The position numbers and the translations under genes were made by a program. Positions 9,020-18,138 of a DNA stretch of 64,000 nt are shown here, piece after piece (position 1 is the first letter of the stretch; the number at the start of each line of letters is the position of its first letter). The DNA comes from Kribbella pratensis (GTDB lineage Bacteria; Actinomycetota; Actinomycetes; Propionibacteriales; Kribbellaceae), in assembly GCF_004365355.1 (NCBI RefSeq), contig NZ_SODP01000002.1, positions 489,741-553,740 on the forward strand, in the 5' to 3' direction. The notes beneath the pieces are model-generated. The model was not told the origin of the DNA. It saw only the letters and a list, made by a program, of their open reading frames with translations, and made no database searches.

Positions 9020-9657
9020 ACGGTCGCGGGCCGGCCGCCGCTTTGGCCGGGGGTGGCTCGGCGCTCGGTCGGGTCGATGACGTGGCGTCGGGTCAGGACG
9101 CGGGTCAGGTTGGTGGCGCCGAGCTCGTACCCGAGTGCGGCGCCGAACAGATCGCGCAGTTCGGCGATCGTGAACTCCAGCGGAGCTAGCGCGAAGCCGA
9201 TGTTCGTGTAGGACAGTTTGGCGCGCAGCCGACCGACGGCAGCCTCGATGAAGTAGTGGTGGTCGAACGCGGTCTGCGGCAGGTCGTCGACCGGATGCCA
9301 GACAGTGTCGGACGGAAGCACCGGCTGTACGTCGGACGGAACCAGGCCGAGGTAGGCCGTCGCCAGCACGCGCGCCCGTGGATCGCGATCGATCGCACTG
9401 TGGGTGGCCAGCTGTTCGAGGTGTGCGACATCGCGGACGTCCACCTTCGTCGCCAGGTGGCTGGTGATGGCCTCCCGGAGCCGCTGCGTGGGCTCGACCC
9501 CACCGCCGGGGAGCGCCCACCGACCGCGGTACGGGTCCCGTGCGCGCTTCCACAGCAGGACGCACAACCTGCCGTCCCGGACCGACAGGACCGCTGACAG
9601 CACCTCGTGCGGGTAGCTGGGGAAGTTAACCGGATCACCTTTCTTGGCTTCGGGCAC
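8953..9657 (-). CDS. nrtR: NrtR-like Nudix-fold transcriptional regulator
   Basis: A 234-residue protein with a Nudix domain (about residues 18-150) followed by a winged helix (about 155-225, with YTNIGFALAPLEFTIAELR and GYELGATNLTRVL). This architecture defines NrtR, which represses NAD-synthesis genes and senses ADP-ribose. The Nudix box is broken: after GGGVEPTQRLREA the sequence reads ITSHLATKV where hydrolases have the metal-binding EE-x-G, so ADP-ribose binding without hydrolysis is likely. It is divergent from nadCAB with a palindrome between them. The start used is a GTG; a downstream start cannot be excluded. The 3' end overlaps the convergent GntR gene. Confidence 0.85.
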   Translation of the reverse strand: MPEAKKGDPVNFPSYPHEVLSAVLSVRDGRLCVLLWKRARDPYRGRWALPGGGVEPTQRLREAITSHLATKVDVRDVAHLEQLATHSAIDRDPRARVLATAYLGLVPSDVQPVLPSDTVWHPVDDLPQTAFDHHYFIEAAVGRLRAKLSYTNIGFALAPLEFTIAELRDLFGAALGYELGATNLTRVLTRRHVIDPTERRATPGQSGGRPATVYKFAARELTVTDPFAVLRPPR

Positions 9658-9682
9658 GACGCCGATGGTAGCGTGCAGCTAG

Positions 9683-9703
9683 TTATCGCCTCTGAAGCGA
9701 AAA
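9683..9703. promoter_or_regulatory. Candidate NrtR operator
   Basis: TTATCGC, seven bases, then GCGAAAA forms a 21-bp imperfect inverted repeat (one mismatch between arms) centred 33 bases before the nadC start and 37 bases from the nrtR-like start. Size and place fit an NrtR box that would control both directions. Confidence 0.5.
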
Positions 9704-9726
9704 CATCACGGAAGGTCGGAGAACCT

Positions 9727-10599
9727 ATGCAACTGACGACGGAGACGGTCCGGACCGCGGTCACGGCCGCCCTGGCCGAGGATCAGGCGGTGGACGACGT
9801 CACCACGCGATGGAGTGTCCCGGCCGACCTACAGGTCGAGGCGACAGTGGTCGCCAAGCAGGCGGGGCGCGTGGCCGGTCTGCCGCTCCTGCAAGGCGTA
9901 TTCGCCGCGGTCGATCCCACCGTCACGGTGCGGCCGGCTGTTGCCGATGGCGATCCGGTCCTCCCCGGACAGCCGCTCGCGTCGATCAGTGGTGCGGCGC
10001 GCTCGATCATCACCGGCGAGCGGGTGGCGCTGAACTTCGTCCAGCGGATGTCCGGCATCGCAACCCTCACGGCAGCCTTCGTGGCCGCGATCGGACCGCG
10101 CCCGGTCCGGCTCCTCGACACCCGCAAGACCGCGCCCGGCCTCCGGGCCATGGACAAGTACGCCGTCGCCTGCGGCGGCGGTACGAACCACAGGCTCGAC
10201 CTGGCCGCCATGGTCCTGCTGAAGGAGAACCATCTCGCCGCGGCCGGCGGCGTCCTCCCGGCCGTCCGCCGGGTCCGGGACGGCCTGACCTTGGAAGGCC
10301 GAAGTCTGGCGATCGAGGTCGAGGTCACCACCGCCGAGGAAGCCCGCCAAGCGCTGGACTGCCGGGTCGAGTGGATCCTGCTGGACAACATGCCGGCCGA
10401 GGAGATGGCCCTCATCGTCCAGCGGCGCAACACCTCCGGGTCCACTTCGCAACTCGAGGCCTCCGGCACTATCACGCTCGACACCGTCGCAGACGTCGCC
10501 GCCACCGGTGTCGACGCCGTCTCGGTCGGCGCCCTGACCCACTCCCCCACGGCACTCGACATCAGTCTGCTGGTCGTCCGCGATCACAGCCTCAACTGA
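9727..10599 (+). CDS. nadC: Quinolinate phosphoribosyltransferase
   Basis: A 290-residue NadC, which converts quinolinate and PRPP to nicotinate mononucleotide, CO2 and pyrophosphate, the third step of de novo NAD synthesis. The hallmark [12 protein letters not shown], the [14 protein letters not shown] segment and VLLKENHL are present, as is the late [11 protein letters not shown] strand with its acidic ligands. The ATG is chosen because GGAG sits six bases before it; the open frame further upstream runs through the operator region. It is first in a nadC-nadA-nadB operon, 16 bases before nadA. Confidence 0.95.
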   Translation: MQLTTETVRTAVTAALAEDQAVDDVTTRWSVPADLQVEATVVAKQAGRVAGLPLLQGVFAAVDPTVTVRPAVADGDPVLPGQPLASISGAARSIITGERVALNFVQRMSGIATLTAAFVAAIGPRPVRLLDTRKTAPGLRAMDKYAVACGGGTNHRLDLAAMVLLKENHLAAAGGVLPAVRRVRDGLTLEGRSLAIEVEVTTAEEARQALDCRVEWILLDNMPAEEMALIVQRRNTSGSTSQLEASGTITLDTVADVAATGVDAVSVGALTHSPTALDISLLVVRDHSLN

Positions 10600-10615
10600 G
10601 GAAGAAGGAACTGTT

Positions 10616-11596
10616 GTGACCATTGGTCAGAACACAGCGATCACCTGGCAGGACGAGGTACGCCGCCTCGCCCAGGAGCGCGACGCGGTGATCCTCGCCC
10701 ACAACTATCAGGAGCCGGCGATCCAGGACGTCGCCGACCACGTCGGCGACTCACTCGCCCTGTCGCGTATCGCGGCCGAGACGGACGCCTCCACGATCGT
10801 GTTCTGCGGCGTGCACTTCATGGCCGAGACCGCCAAGCTTCTCAGCCCCGACAAGACCGTGCTGATCCCCACCGCTCAGGCGGGTTGCTCACTGGCGGAC
10901 ACCATCGACGCCGATCAGCTACGGGCCTGGAAGGCCGAGCACCCCGACGCCGCGGTCGTTGCCTACGTCAACACCACCGCCGCGGTGAAGGCCGAGGCCG
11001 ATGTCTGCTGTACGTCGTCCAACGCGGTGGAGGTGGTGAACTCGATTCCGGCGGACCAGCCGATCCTGTTCCTGCCCGACCAGTTCCTCGGAGCACATGT
11101 CCGGCGGCAAACCGGCCGGGACAACATCGAGGTGTGGATGGGCGAGTGCCACGTGCACGCCGGCATCAGCGCCGCCGACCTGCGCGCTCAGGTGGCGGCC
11201 GATCCCGAGGCCGAGGTCCTGGTCCATCCCGAGTGCGGCTGCGCGTCGTCGGCGATCTGGCTCGCCGGCGTGGGTGATCTGCCGGCCGAGCGGACCCACA
11301 TCCTCTCCACCGCCGGCATGCTGGACACCGCTCGCGACCTGACCTCGAAGACGGCCTTGATCGCGACGGAGATCGGCATGCTCCACCAGCTTCGCAAGGT
11401 CAACCAGCGAACGAATTTCGTCCCTGTGAACCCGAAGGCCTCGTGCCGCTTCATGAAGATGATCACCCCGGAGCTGCTGGTGCGGTGCCTGCGGGGAGGA
11501 CGCGACGAGATCCAGCTCCCGCCGGAGATCGTCGAACGGGCCCGGCGTTCGGTCGAGCGGATGGTTGCCATCGGCAAGCCTGCGGGTGCTCGATGA
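10616..11596 (+). CDS. nadA: Quinolinate synthase A
   Basis: A 326-residue NadA that condenses iminoaspartate with dihydroxyacetone phosphate to quinolinate. It needs a [4Fe-4S] cluster. Three candidate cluster cysteines are in place: [10 protein letters not shown] in the middle, [10 protein letters not shown], and [11 protein letters not shown] near the C-terminus. Substrate motifs [20 protein letters not shown] and the three-fold pseudo-repeat typical of NadA are seen. The start is GTG with AGGAAGAAGGA upstream. Its TGA overlaps the nadB ATG, so the iminoaspartate producer and consumer are made together. Confidence 0.95.
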   Translation: MTIGQNTAITWQDEVRRLAQERDAVILAHNYQEPAIQDVADHVGDSLALSRIAAETDASTIVFCGVHFMAETAKLLSPDKTVLIPTAQAGCSLADTIDADQLRAWKAEHPDAAVVAYVNTTAAVKAEADVCCTSSNAVEVVNSIPADQPILFLPDQFLGAHVRRQTGRDNIEVWMGECHVHAGISAADLRAQVAADPEAEVLVHPECGCASSAIWLAGVGDLPAERTHILSTAGMLDTARDLTSKTALIATEIGMLHQLRKVNQRTNFVPVNPKASCRFMKMITPELLVRCLRGGRDEIQLPPEIVERARRSVERMVAIGKPAGAR

Positions 11597-13101
11597 CGCG
11601 GGCCGTCGACGTGGTCGTGATCGGCTCCGGCGTGGCGGGCCTGTCGACCGCGCTCGGTCTCGCCGCGACCCGCGACGTACTTCTGCTCAGCGCGGGCGAC
11701 GGCAGCACGCCCTGGGCGCAGGGCGGCGTCTCGGCGGCGTACGGCGAGGACGATCCGCTCGACCACTGGCGTGACACCGACATCGCGGGCGCGGGATTCT
11801 GCGATCCCCGCAACGTTCGGGCGCTGGTCGAGGAAGGACCGCAGCGACTCGCCGAGCTCATCGCTCACGGCGCCCGCTTCGACCGCAACGCCGATGGATC
11901 GCTGTCGAGAACTCTGGAGGGCGGCCACAGCCGTCCCCGGATCGTGCATGCGGGCGGTGACGCCACCGGGGCGGAGGTTCATCGCGCGCTCCGTGCCGCC
12001 CTGCAGCGAACCAGTGTCCGGACGATGACCGGACGGACCGTCGGTTTGGTTCAGTCGGATTCCGGAAGCATCGTCGGGGTGCTCGTCGAGACAGGTGACC
12101 AGCTCACGCAGATCGACGCGCGCGCCGTCGTACTGGCCACCGGCGGTATCGGTAACGCCTACCTGGCGAGCACCAACCCCTCGGCGGTGCGCGGTGACGG
12201 CATCGCCCTGGCGTTGCGAGCCGGCGCGTCGCTGGTGGACATGGAGTTCGTCCAGTTCCACCCCACCGCGCTCCACACCGGTGAGACCAGTGGTCAGTTG
12301 CCTCTGGTCACCGAGGCCGTCCGAGGTGAAGGCGCCGTACTGCGCGACGTGCATGGCCGCAGGATCATGGAAGGATTGCATCCGCGAGCCGACCTGGCTC
12401 CGCGGGACGTCGTCGCGCGGGCGATCGAGGCGACGATGCGGCGGGACGGGTCCGACCACGTCTGGCTGGACGCAACCGGTGTCGCGCCTGAGGTCATCCG
12501 GCGGCGATTCCCGACCGTGCTGGCCTCCTGCGCACGCATCGGCGTCGACATGGTGTCCGACCAGATCCCGGTCGCGCCGGCCGAACACTTCCTGTGCGGC
12601 GGCGTTCGGACCGACCGCAACGGCGCCACCGATGTACCCGGTCTGTACGCCGTCGGCGAGGTCGCCGCGACCGGCGTACACGGGGCCAACCGGCTCGCCT
12701 CCAACAGCCTGCTGGAGGGACTGGTCTTCGGACGGCGCGTCGCCACTGCCCTGACCCTCGAGCTCCCCGCGGCGGACCACGGCCGCTCGCACGAGGTCGC
12801 GCTGGGCGAGGATCGCGAAGCGGAGCGGATCCGCACGATCCTCAGCAGGTACGCCGGCATCCGCCGCGACGGCGCTGGTCTGAACGCCGCCGCGGACGAG
12901 CTGGACACCGCCGGCACCGGACCGCTCGCAACGGTGGCGCGATCCGTCGTCGCAGCAGCGACCGCACGCGAGGACAGCCGCGGCTGCCACTGGCGGTCCG
13001 ACCATCCCCACTCCGACAATCGCTGGGACGACCACATCGTCGTACGCCTGGACGAGGACGGTCGACCGACCACCCGCCAACTTCAGCGTTCGGAGGCTTG
13101 A
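11593..13101 (+). CDS. nadB: L-aspartate oxidase
   Basis: A 502-residue flavoprotein that oxidises L-aspartate to iminoaspartate, the first step of de novo NAD synthesis. The N-terminal dinucleotide motif is [34 protein letters not shown], the substrate segment [10 protein letters not shown] and the [22 protein letters not shown] block near residues 350-375 are all diagnostic of the succinate-dehydrogenase/aspartate-oxidase family. The ATG overlaps the nadA stop as ATGA; the frame is open upstream but that part lies within nadA. A strong hairpin follows the gene, so the operon appears to end here. Confidence 0.94.
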   Translation: MTRAVDVVVIGSGVAGLSTALGLAATRDVLLLSAGDGSTPWAQGGVSAAYGEDDPLDHWRDTDIAGAGFCDPRNVRALVEEGPQRLAELIAHGARFDRNADGSLSRTLEGGHSRPRIVHAGGDATGAEVHRALRAALQRTSVRTMTGRTVGLVQSDSGSIVGVLVETGDQLTQIDARAVVLATGGIGNAYLASTNPSAVRGDGIALALRAGASLVDMEFVQFHPTALHTGETSGQLPLVTEAVRGEGAVLRDVHGRRIMEGLHPRADLAPRDVVARAIEATMRRDGSDHVWLDATGVAPEVIRRRFPTVLASCARIGVDMVSDQIPVAPAEHFLCGGVRTDRNGATDVPGLYAVGEVAATGVHGANRLASNSLLEGLVFGRRVATALTLELPAADHGRSHEVALGEDREAERIRTILSRYAGIRRDGAGLNAAADELDTAGTGPLATVARSVVAAATAREDSRGCHWRSDHPHSDNRWDDHIVVRLDEDGRPTTRQLQRSEA

Positions 13102-13117
13102 GGCTCGCGTGCACACG

Positions 13118-13148
13118 GGTGACACCAGGGACTTTCCCTGGTGTCACC
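13118..13148 (+). terminator. Hairpin after the nad operon
   Basis: A perfect 14-bp stem (13118-13131 with 13135-13148) closes a three-base CTT loop, 17 bases after the nadB stop and 28 bases before the next start. It lacks a U-tract, as is common in high-GC genomes. Terminator is the simplest reading; an operator for the next gene is possible. Confidence 0.6.
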
Positions 13149-13175
13149 GGGGTCGGGATCGGCGACGCTCGGAGT

Positions 13176-13835
13176 ATGAGCGATTCGATGAGGTATCCGG
13201 GAGCGGCGTCGGCCGGGCGGGATCAGGTGCGGACGTTGTTCGCGCAGACCATGCAGTACGTCGCGATGACGGCGGGGCTGTTCGCGCTCGGGGCGTATCT
13301 CGGCCGCAATCTGCACGGCGCTGTGGGCATCATCGCGTTCATCGGCGCGTTCGTGGTGCTCATCGCCCTGCAGTTTGCCGTCCGGAGGTCGCCGGGAGGC
13401 GCGGTCGCGCTCCTGGCGGCCTTCGGCCTGCTGATGGGGGTGGCGGTTGCGCCGACGCTGGCGTACTACGCCGACGTCAACCCCAGCGCGCTGTGGCAGG
13501 CCGGTGGCGCGACCGCGCTGTTCATCGCCGCCTTCGGGACCGCGGGGTACGCCACCCGCCGGGATCTGTCCGCGATCGCCCGCGTCGCGTCCTGGGCACT
13601 GATCGGCCTGCTTGTCTTCGGGATCGTGCTGATCTTCATCCGGATTCCCGGCGGGGCCGTGATCTACTCGGTCATCGGTCTGGTGATCTTCGCCGCGCTC
13701 ACGGCCTTCGACTTCCAGCGTCTGCGCCGATCCACCGACCTGGCCTCGGCGCCGCTGATGGCGGCCTCGATCTTCCTCGACATCCTCAACGTCTTCCTCT
13801 TCTTCCTCCAGCTCTTCACCCGCAACAACCAGTAG
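13176..13835 (+). CDS. Bax inhibitor-1/YccA-family membrane protein
   Basis: A 219-residue integral membrane protein with seven predicted hydrophobic helices after a short polar N-terminus. The C-terminal pair contains the family pattern AALTAFDFQRLRR and ASIFLDILNVFLFFLQL, where acidic residues form the proton/calcium-sensing site in BI-1 relatives. Its bacterial role is not settled; relatives act as pH-sensitive leaks or interact with membrane proteases. The ATG at 13176 is very close to a GGAG, so the second ATG at 13188 may be the true start. It follows the nad operon but is separated by a hairpin and is probably transcribed on its own. Confidence 0.8.
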   Translation: MSDSMRYPGAASAGRDQVRTLFAQTMQYVAMTAGLFALGAYLGRNLHGAVGIIAFIGAFVVLIALQFAVRRSPGGAVALLAAFGLLMGVAVAPTLAYYADVNPSALWQAGGATALFIAAFGTAGYATRRDLSAIARVASWALIGLLVFGIVLIFIRIPGGAVIYSVIGLVIFAALTAFDFQRLRRSTDLASAPLMAASIFLDILNVFLFFLQLFTRNNQ

Positions 13836-13851
13836 TGAACTGAGTGGTGAT

Positions 13852-13885
13852 CGCCCCCGGCCTGACCCGCGCCGGGCCGGGGGCG
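13852..13885. terminator. Bidirectional terminator between convergent genes
   Basis: CGCCCCCGGCC (13852-13862) pairs perfectly with GGCCGGGGGCG (13875-13885) around a 12-base loop. It fills most of the 54 bases between the stops of the Bax-inhibitor-like gene and the GH87 gene, and could end transcription from both sides. Confidence 0.7.
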
Positions 13886-13889
13886 GCGA

Positions 13890-16800
13890 CTACGAGTTCC
13901 AGATCTGGAATTCGGACAGCTGGCCTGCCGGCCAGCTTGTGTTCGCGGTGAGGTTGAGGCGGAAGTAGCGCTGGGTGGTCGGGCTGAAGGTGATGGTCAC
14001 CGTGTTGTTGTTGCCGGGGGCAAACGAATAGCCGGCGGACGGAACGAGGGTGGTGAAGGTGCTGCCGTTGACGCTGCCGGCGACAGACAGTGTCTCGCTA
14101 CGGGCTCCCCAGCCGGCGGGTAGCTGCAGCACGATCCGGCCGGCGCTGACGGCTGAGCCGAGATCGACCTGGATCCATTGCGGGAAGGCGTTGTTGGCGC
14201 TCTCCCAGTACGTCGACTGGTTGCCGTCGGTCGCGTTGCTCGACGGGTAGACGTCGTTGTGGCTGGACTCGCTGGTGGGCTTGCCCGCGGCGAGGTTTGT
14301 GTTGGTTGCGCCGGCGCCGGTGCCGGACAGCGCGACGGTGTTGCTGTTGACCGTCAGCGTGCCGGTGCGGGTCCCAGCGGCAGTCGGGCGGAACGTGACG
14401 TTGACAGTGCAGGACGTGTTTGCGGCGAGGCTGCCGCAGTTGTTGGTCTGGCTGTAGTCACCGGTGATGCTGACGTTAATCGAGGTGGCTGCCGTGCCGG
14501 TGTTGGTCACAGTGATCGGCTGCGCCGCGCTGTTGGTATTGAGCGCTTGCGAGGCGAAGGTGAGCGACGACGGGTTCGTGGTGAGCACCGGAGCCGCACC
14601 CCCGCTGGGGTACACCTCGAACTCCGACACCTGTCCGGCCGGCCAGCCACTGTTCGCCGTGATGTTGACCCGCACATAACGCGCGTTCGTGGCCGGCACG
14701 GTGATGTTCACGACGTTCGTCGGCGAAGTGAAGGTGTACGTCGCGGACCCGACGACCGTGCTGTACGACGATCCGTCGGTGCTTGTCTGGACCGACAGGG
14801 TCTGCGTCCGCGTGCCCCATGCACCCGAAGGCGGCAGCTTCAGCGTCACCTTGCCGATGCTGTGCGCCGTACCGAGGTCGACCTGCAACCATTGCGGGAA
14901 GGCGTTGTTCGCGCTCTCCCAATAGGTGCTCGCGTCACCATCGGTCGCTGTGGCCGGGATCTGGGTGCCGTTCACCTGGCTGCTGGCTGAGGCCGTCTTC
15001 CCACGCGCGAGGTTGGTGTCGGTCCCGATGCCGTTACCTGTCAGGGAAATCGACGTCGGGCTGTTGTTGGCGTTGCTGGTCACCGTCACACCGCCGGTGC
15101 GCGATCCGGATGCGGTCGGCCGGAAGGTGACCGTGACCGTGCAGGACGCGCCGACGGCGAGCGCCGAGCAGTTGTTCGTCTGGCTGAAGTCGCCGGTAGC
15201 GGTCACGCCCGAGACAGTCGCCGACGTCGTACCCGAGTTGGTCACCGCGACGGTCTGAGCCGACGAGGAACTGCCGACCTGCGTGTCCGGGAAGGACAGG
15301 CTGGCTGGGTTCGCGTTGAGGATCGGACCGGGTGCGACGCCGGTGCCCGAGAGCGGGACGGTGTTCGTGATGCCGGAAGCGTTGACGGTCAGGTTTCCGG
15401 ACCGGCTGCCCGCCGCCGTCGGGCGGAAGGTGACGCTGACCGTGCACGACGCACCGGCCGCGATACTCGTGCCGCAGTTGTTGGTCTGACTGAAGTCACC
15501 GCTGGTCGCGACCGCGCTGACGGGCGCCGCCGCAGTACCGGTGTTCGTGACCGTGACGGCTTGCGGGGAGCTCGATCCGCCGATCGCGACGGAGCCGAAG
15601 CTGAGTGCGGTCGGGCTGATCGAGATCTGCGAGCCGTTGTCCGGCAGGTACGGCGGGAACGTCGGCGACGTGATGTTCTGGCACTGCGCAGGAGCGAAGA
15701 TGCCCGAGTTGCCGCCGCCGTCGGTCAGGGTGAAACCGACGCCGCAGCTGTAGATCGGTCCCGGCGCCTGGGTGCCGGTGGCGGTGCTGTTGGTGATCGT
15801 CGCCGATCCGCCGACCTGCTCCTGGACCACCCAGGTCCCGGTGTTCTGGATCGTCGCGTTGTTGATGTGGACGTTGCTGATGTTCGAGCCCGAGACGAAC
15901 TGGATCGCCTCGTACGGGCTCTGCTGGATCAGGATGTTGTCGACGTTGGTCAGGCCGGACATCGCGCCGTCGCGGGCATCGAACCACAGTGCGCCGACGC
16001 CGAACTGCCAGTTCGGGTCCAGGCTTCCGGAGCGGATGATCGTGTTCCGCAGTACGTCGGTGCGCCCGAGCGTCGTCGAGCCGAACCGCTGGGCGACGTG
16101 GATCCCGCCGCCCTGGGTGAGGCCGGCATCGATCACCCGGTTGTCGGTGACAAAGTTGTCGTGGCCGCCGTAGATGGCGATGCCGTTGGCAAGGATCGGG
16201 TACTGCACGGTGTTGTGGTCGAACGAGTCGTTGGCGTCGGCGTTCTGCTCGGCCCAGGTCGCCAGGCCGTCGTCGCCGAGGTTGCGCAGGTCGCTGTTGG
16301 TGACCTTGGAGTTGGTGACGCCGTTGTGGAAGTTCACCCCGTCTGCGGTGACGTTCCGGATTCGCAGACCGCTCATCACCAGGTTGGTGAACGGTCCGTC
16401 CATCCAGGCGCCGACCTTCTCGTGCTCGATCCACACCCGGTCCACGGTGGAGTTGTTCAGGGCGCCGCCGATGCCGTTCACCTGTGCGCCGTCGTTACGC
16501 TCCTGGACGTCGCCGAAGATCGCGAAGTCGGCCAGGTGTACGCCGCTGCTGGCGTTCGGCGCGTAGTTGCCGTAGAAGCCCGGCGCCGCCCCGACGACCG
16601 TCGAGCGCCACATCCCCGCGCCTTTGATCGTGATGTTGTTCAGGATCAGGTGGCCCGGGATCTTGAACGTCCCCTCCGGAATCCACACCGTCCCGCCGGC
16701 ACCGGCCTGGGTCATCGCCGCGTTGAACGCCGCGGTGGAGTCCGCGGCGCCGGTCGGGTCCGCGCCCGTGCTGGTCACGGACACCGAACCCGCCGGCTGG

Positions 16801-17408
16801 CTCAGCGAACCCGCGACGTTCTCGAAGTCGGCGAAGTCGATCGTGTACGACGACGCGGTGTCCTCGGCGTCGACCTGCAGCCGGAACTTGGTGCCGGCCG
16901 GATAGGTGGTCGGGAACAGCCGGTGCACCTCGTCGTAGAAGTGATGCGGGTTGCTCCCCGGCTGGTTCGTGAACGGATAGCCGCCGTAATACCAGCTGTA
17001 GGCGTTGGTCAGGGTGAAGTTGGGCTGCTTGGTCCCGTTGACGTACAGGGACAGCTGCGGCGTGTAGACCGAGCCCGAGCCGGTGTCCGGGATGCTGTAG
17101 CGGAAGACGATCGAGTTCGTCGCGGCGGGCGTTGTGAACTCGACGAACTTCCCACTCCCCTGCAACGTGACGGCCTTCCGGTACGACGCCTCGGCCGCCA
17201 GCGTGTTGTACGCCGCGCTCGGGCCGATCACCGTCCCGTTCGTGGACGCGTTCTCGGCCTGCACTTCGACGTACGGCAGCGTGGCGCCGACACCACCGGA
17301 CGCGGCGGCCCACGCGGGCGTGGATCCGAGGACTGCAAGGCTCGCGGCGACCAGCGCGCCGCACACGGAGAGCACGCCGGCTCTCCAGGATTTCACTGAC
17401 CGGATCAT
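13890..17408 (-). CDS. Secreted GH87-type alpha-1,3-glucanase (mycodextranase/mutanase family)
   Basis: A 1172-residue secreted multidomain enzyme. In order: signal peptide (1 to about 34, AWA cleavage), a CBM35/CBM6-like sandwich (about 46-197, starting YVEVQAENAS), a right-handed beta-helix (about 210-590), two choice-of-anchor-D/ASH-type Ig repeats (about 591-793, each with FSQTNNC and SCTV-VTFRPTA), an F5/8C discoidin domain (798-935), a third ASH repeat (940-1032) and a second discoidin domain (1036-1172). The carbohydrate module joined to this helix resembles GH87. Candidate catalytic acids are Asp356 in TADGVNF and Asp379-Asp380 in LGDDGLATW, close to the known GH87 spacing. The likely target is alpha-1,3-glucan of fungal walls. 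The ATG at 17408 was preferred over an ATG 50 codons earlier because the signal peptide starts there. Confidence 0.82.
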   Translation of the reverse strand: MIRSVKSWRAGVLSVCGALVAASLAVLGSTPAWAAASGGVGATLPYVEVQAENASTNGTVIGPSAAYNTLAAEASYRKAVTLQGSGKFVEFTTPAATNSIVFRYSIPDTGSGSVYTPQLSLYVNGTKQPNFTLTNAYSWYYGGYPFTNQPGSNPHHFYDEVHRLFPTTYPAGTKFRLQVDAEDTASSYTIDFADFENVAGSLSQPAGSVSVTSTGADPTGAADSTAAFNAAMTQAGAGGTVWIPEGTFKIPGHLILNNITIKGAGMWRSTVVGAAPGFYGNYAPNASSGVHLADFAIFGDVQERNDGAQVNGIGGALNNSTVDRVWIEHEKVGAWMDGPFTNLVMSGLRIRNVTADGVNFHNGVTNSKVTNSDLRNLGDDGLATWAEQNADANDSFDHNTVQYPILANGIAIYGGHDNFVTDNRVIDAGLTQGGGIHVAQRFGSTTLGRTDVLRNTIIRSGSLDPNWQFGVGALWFDARDGAMSGLTNVDNILIQQSPYEAIQFVSGSNISNVHINNATIQNTGTWVVQEQVGGSATITNSTATGTQAPGPIYSCGVGFTLTDGGGNSGIFAPAQCQNITSPTFPPYLPDNGSQISISPTALSFGSVAIGGSSSPQAVTVTNTGTAAAPVSAVATSGDFSQTNNCGTSIAAGASCTVSVTFRPTAAGSRSGNLTVNASGITNTVPLSGTGVAPGPILNANPASLSFPDTQVGSSSSAQTVAVTNSGTTSATVSGVTATGDFSQTNNCSALAVGASCTVTVTFRPTASGSRTGGVTVTSNANNSPTSISLTGNGIGTDTNLARGKTASASSQVNGTQIPATATDGDASTYWESANNAFPQWLQVDLGTAHSIGKVTLKLPPSGAWGTRTQTLSVQTSTDGSSYSTVVGSATYTFTSPTNVVNITVPATNARYVRVNITANSGWPAGQVSEFEVYPSGGAAPVLTTNPSSLTFASQALNTNSAAQPITVTNTGTAATSINVSITGDYSQTNNCGSLAANTSCTVNVTFRPTAAGTRTGTLTVNSNTVALSGTGAGATNTNLAAGKPTSESSHNDVYPSSNATDGNQSTYWESANNAFPQWIQVDLGSAVSAGRIVLQLPAGWGARSETLSVAGSVNGSTFTTLVPSAGYSFAPGNNNTVTITFSPTTQRYFRLNLTANTSWPAGQLSEFQIWNS

Positions 17409-17469
17409 GCGCGACTCACTCTCAAACGGGGCGGTTTGCGCCAGACCGTAACCCCGTGGACACGCACGC

Positions 17470-17492
17470 GCAATATCTCGATCGATTATTGC
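17470..17492. promoter_or_regulatory. Palindrome upstream of the glucanase gene
   Basis: GCAATA and TATTGC flank an 11-base centre that itself contains TCGATCGA. It lies 62-84 bases before the GH87 start in otherwise GC-rich DNA. The size suits a LacI- or TetR-type operator; no matching regulator gene is adjacent. Confidence 0.4.
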
Positions 17493-17605
17493 AAGAAATG
17501 GACGACCCGGACTGAGGGATTGGATGTATCTGGTGGAGTTCGGAGCAGGTCCGTCCAAGTAAGAGCGCTCTGGTGAGTGGGGCGCCTACTTGGGGGGAAC
17601 CCGAA

Positions 17606-18040
17606 ATGACAGCAGATCCCAACTTCGACGGCCTCGCTGGTCTCGAAGGCTCGGTGACCGCGGTGGCGATCATCGATCACGACGGCAATCCGAACCGCGT
17701 CCTCGACGACGAGTTCCCGTTCGACGTCACGATCAAGTGGACGGTCCAGCCGCCGGCCACGGCCGTACTGCTCGACGGCAACTGGACCGTCAAGGCGTAC
17801 GCCGAATCGATGGGCCCCGGTCCCGAGCTGCTCATCGGCAGCAAGGTCGTGCCGGCGAACGGCGGTCCGGCGTACGCCGCGAAGATCACCGTCCCGGCCA
17901 ACACGCTGCGGCCGGACAAGGCGCCGGACTCCGGCGTGTACAAGCTCGTCGTGGTCATCACCTACCGCACCGCACTGAACGTGCTGACGGAGATGGCCGC
18001 TTTCAGCGAGGGCCCGACGTTCCTGCTTCGCGAGCCCTGA
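17606..18040 (+). CDS. Hypothetical beta-rich protein at the head of the sigma/CHAT/subtilase locus
   Basis: A 144-residue protein I cannot assign to a named family. It lacks a signal peptide and membrane segment. Alternating hydrophobic stretches (SVTAVAIIDHDGNP, FPFDVTIKWTV, NWTVKAYAESMGPG, GVYKLVVVITYRTALN) suggest a single Ig-like beta-sandwich. The ATG is preceded by a GGGGGGA ribosome site. It sits 98 bases upstream of the sigma-factor gene in the same direction, so co-transcription is possible. A binding or sensing role in the same system is a guess from position only. Confidence 0.7.
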   Translation: MTADPNFDGLAGLEGSVTAVAIIDHDGNPNRVLDDEFPFDVTIKWTVQPPATAVLLDGNWTVKAYAESMGPGPELLIGSKVVPANGGPAYAAKITVPANTLRPDKAPDSGVYKLVVVITYRTALNVLTEMAAFSEGPTFLLREP

Positions 18041-18138
18041 GCCTGCGGAACGGAACTCCACGGACGCACGCCACCGCAGGGGGGATCGGTGGCGTGCACC
18101 CCTCGCACGAAGCATCACGTACCAACCCGGGAGCGGGA

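Noticed and set aside
15561..17399. A 612-codon plus-strand open frame over the glucanase gene
   Set aside because: It is a GC-driven shadow of the GH87 coding frame with low-complexity Arg/Val/Asp composition and no ribosome site.
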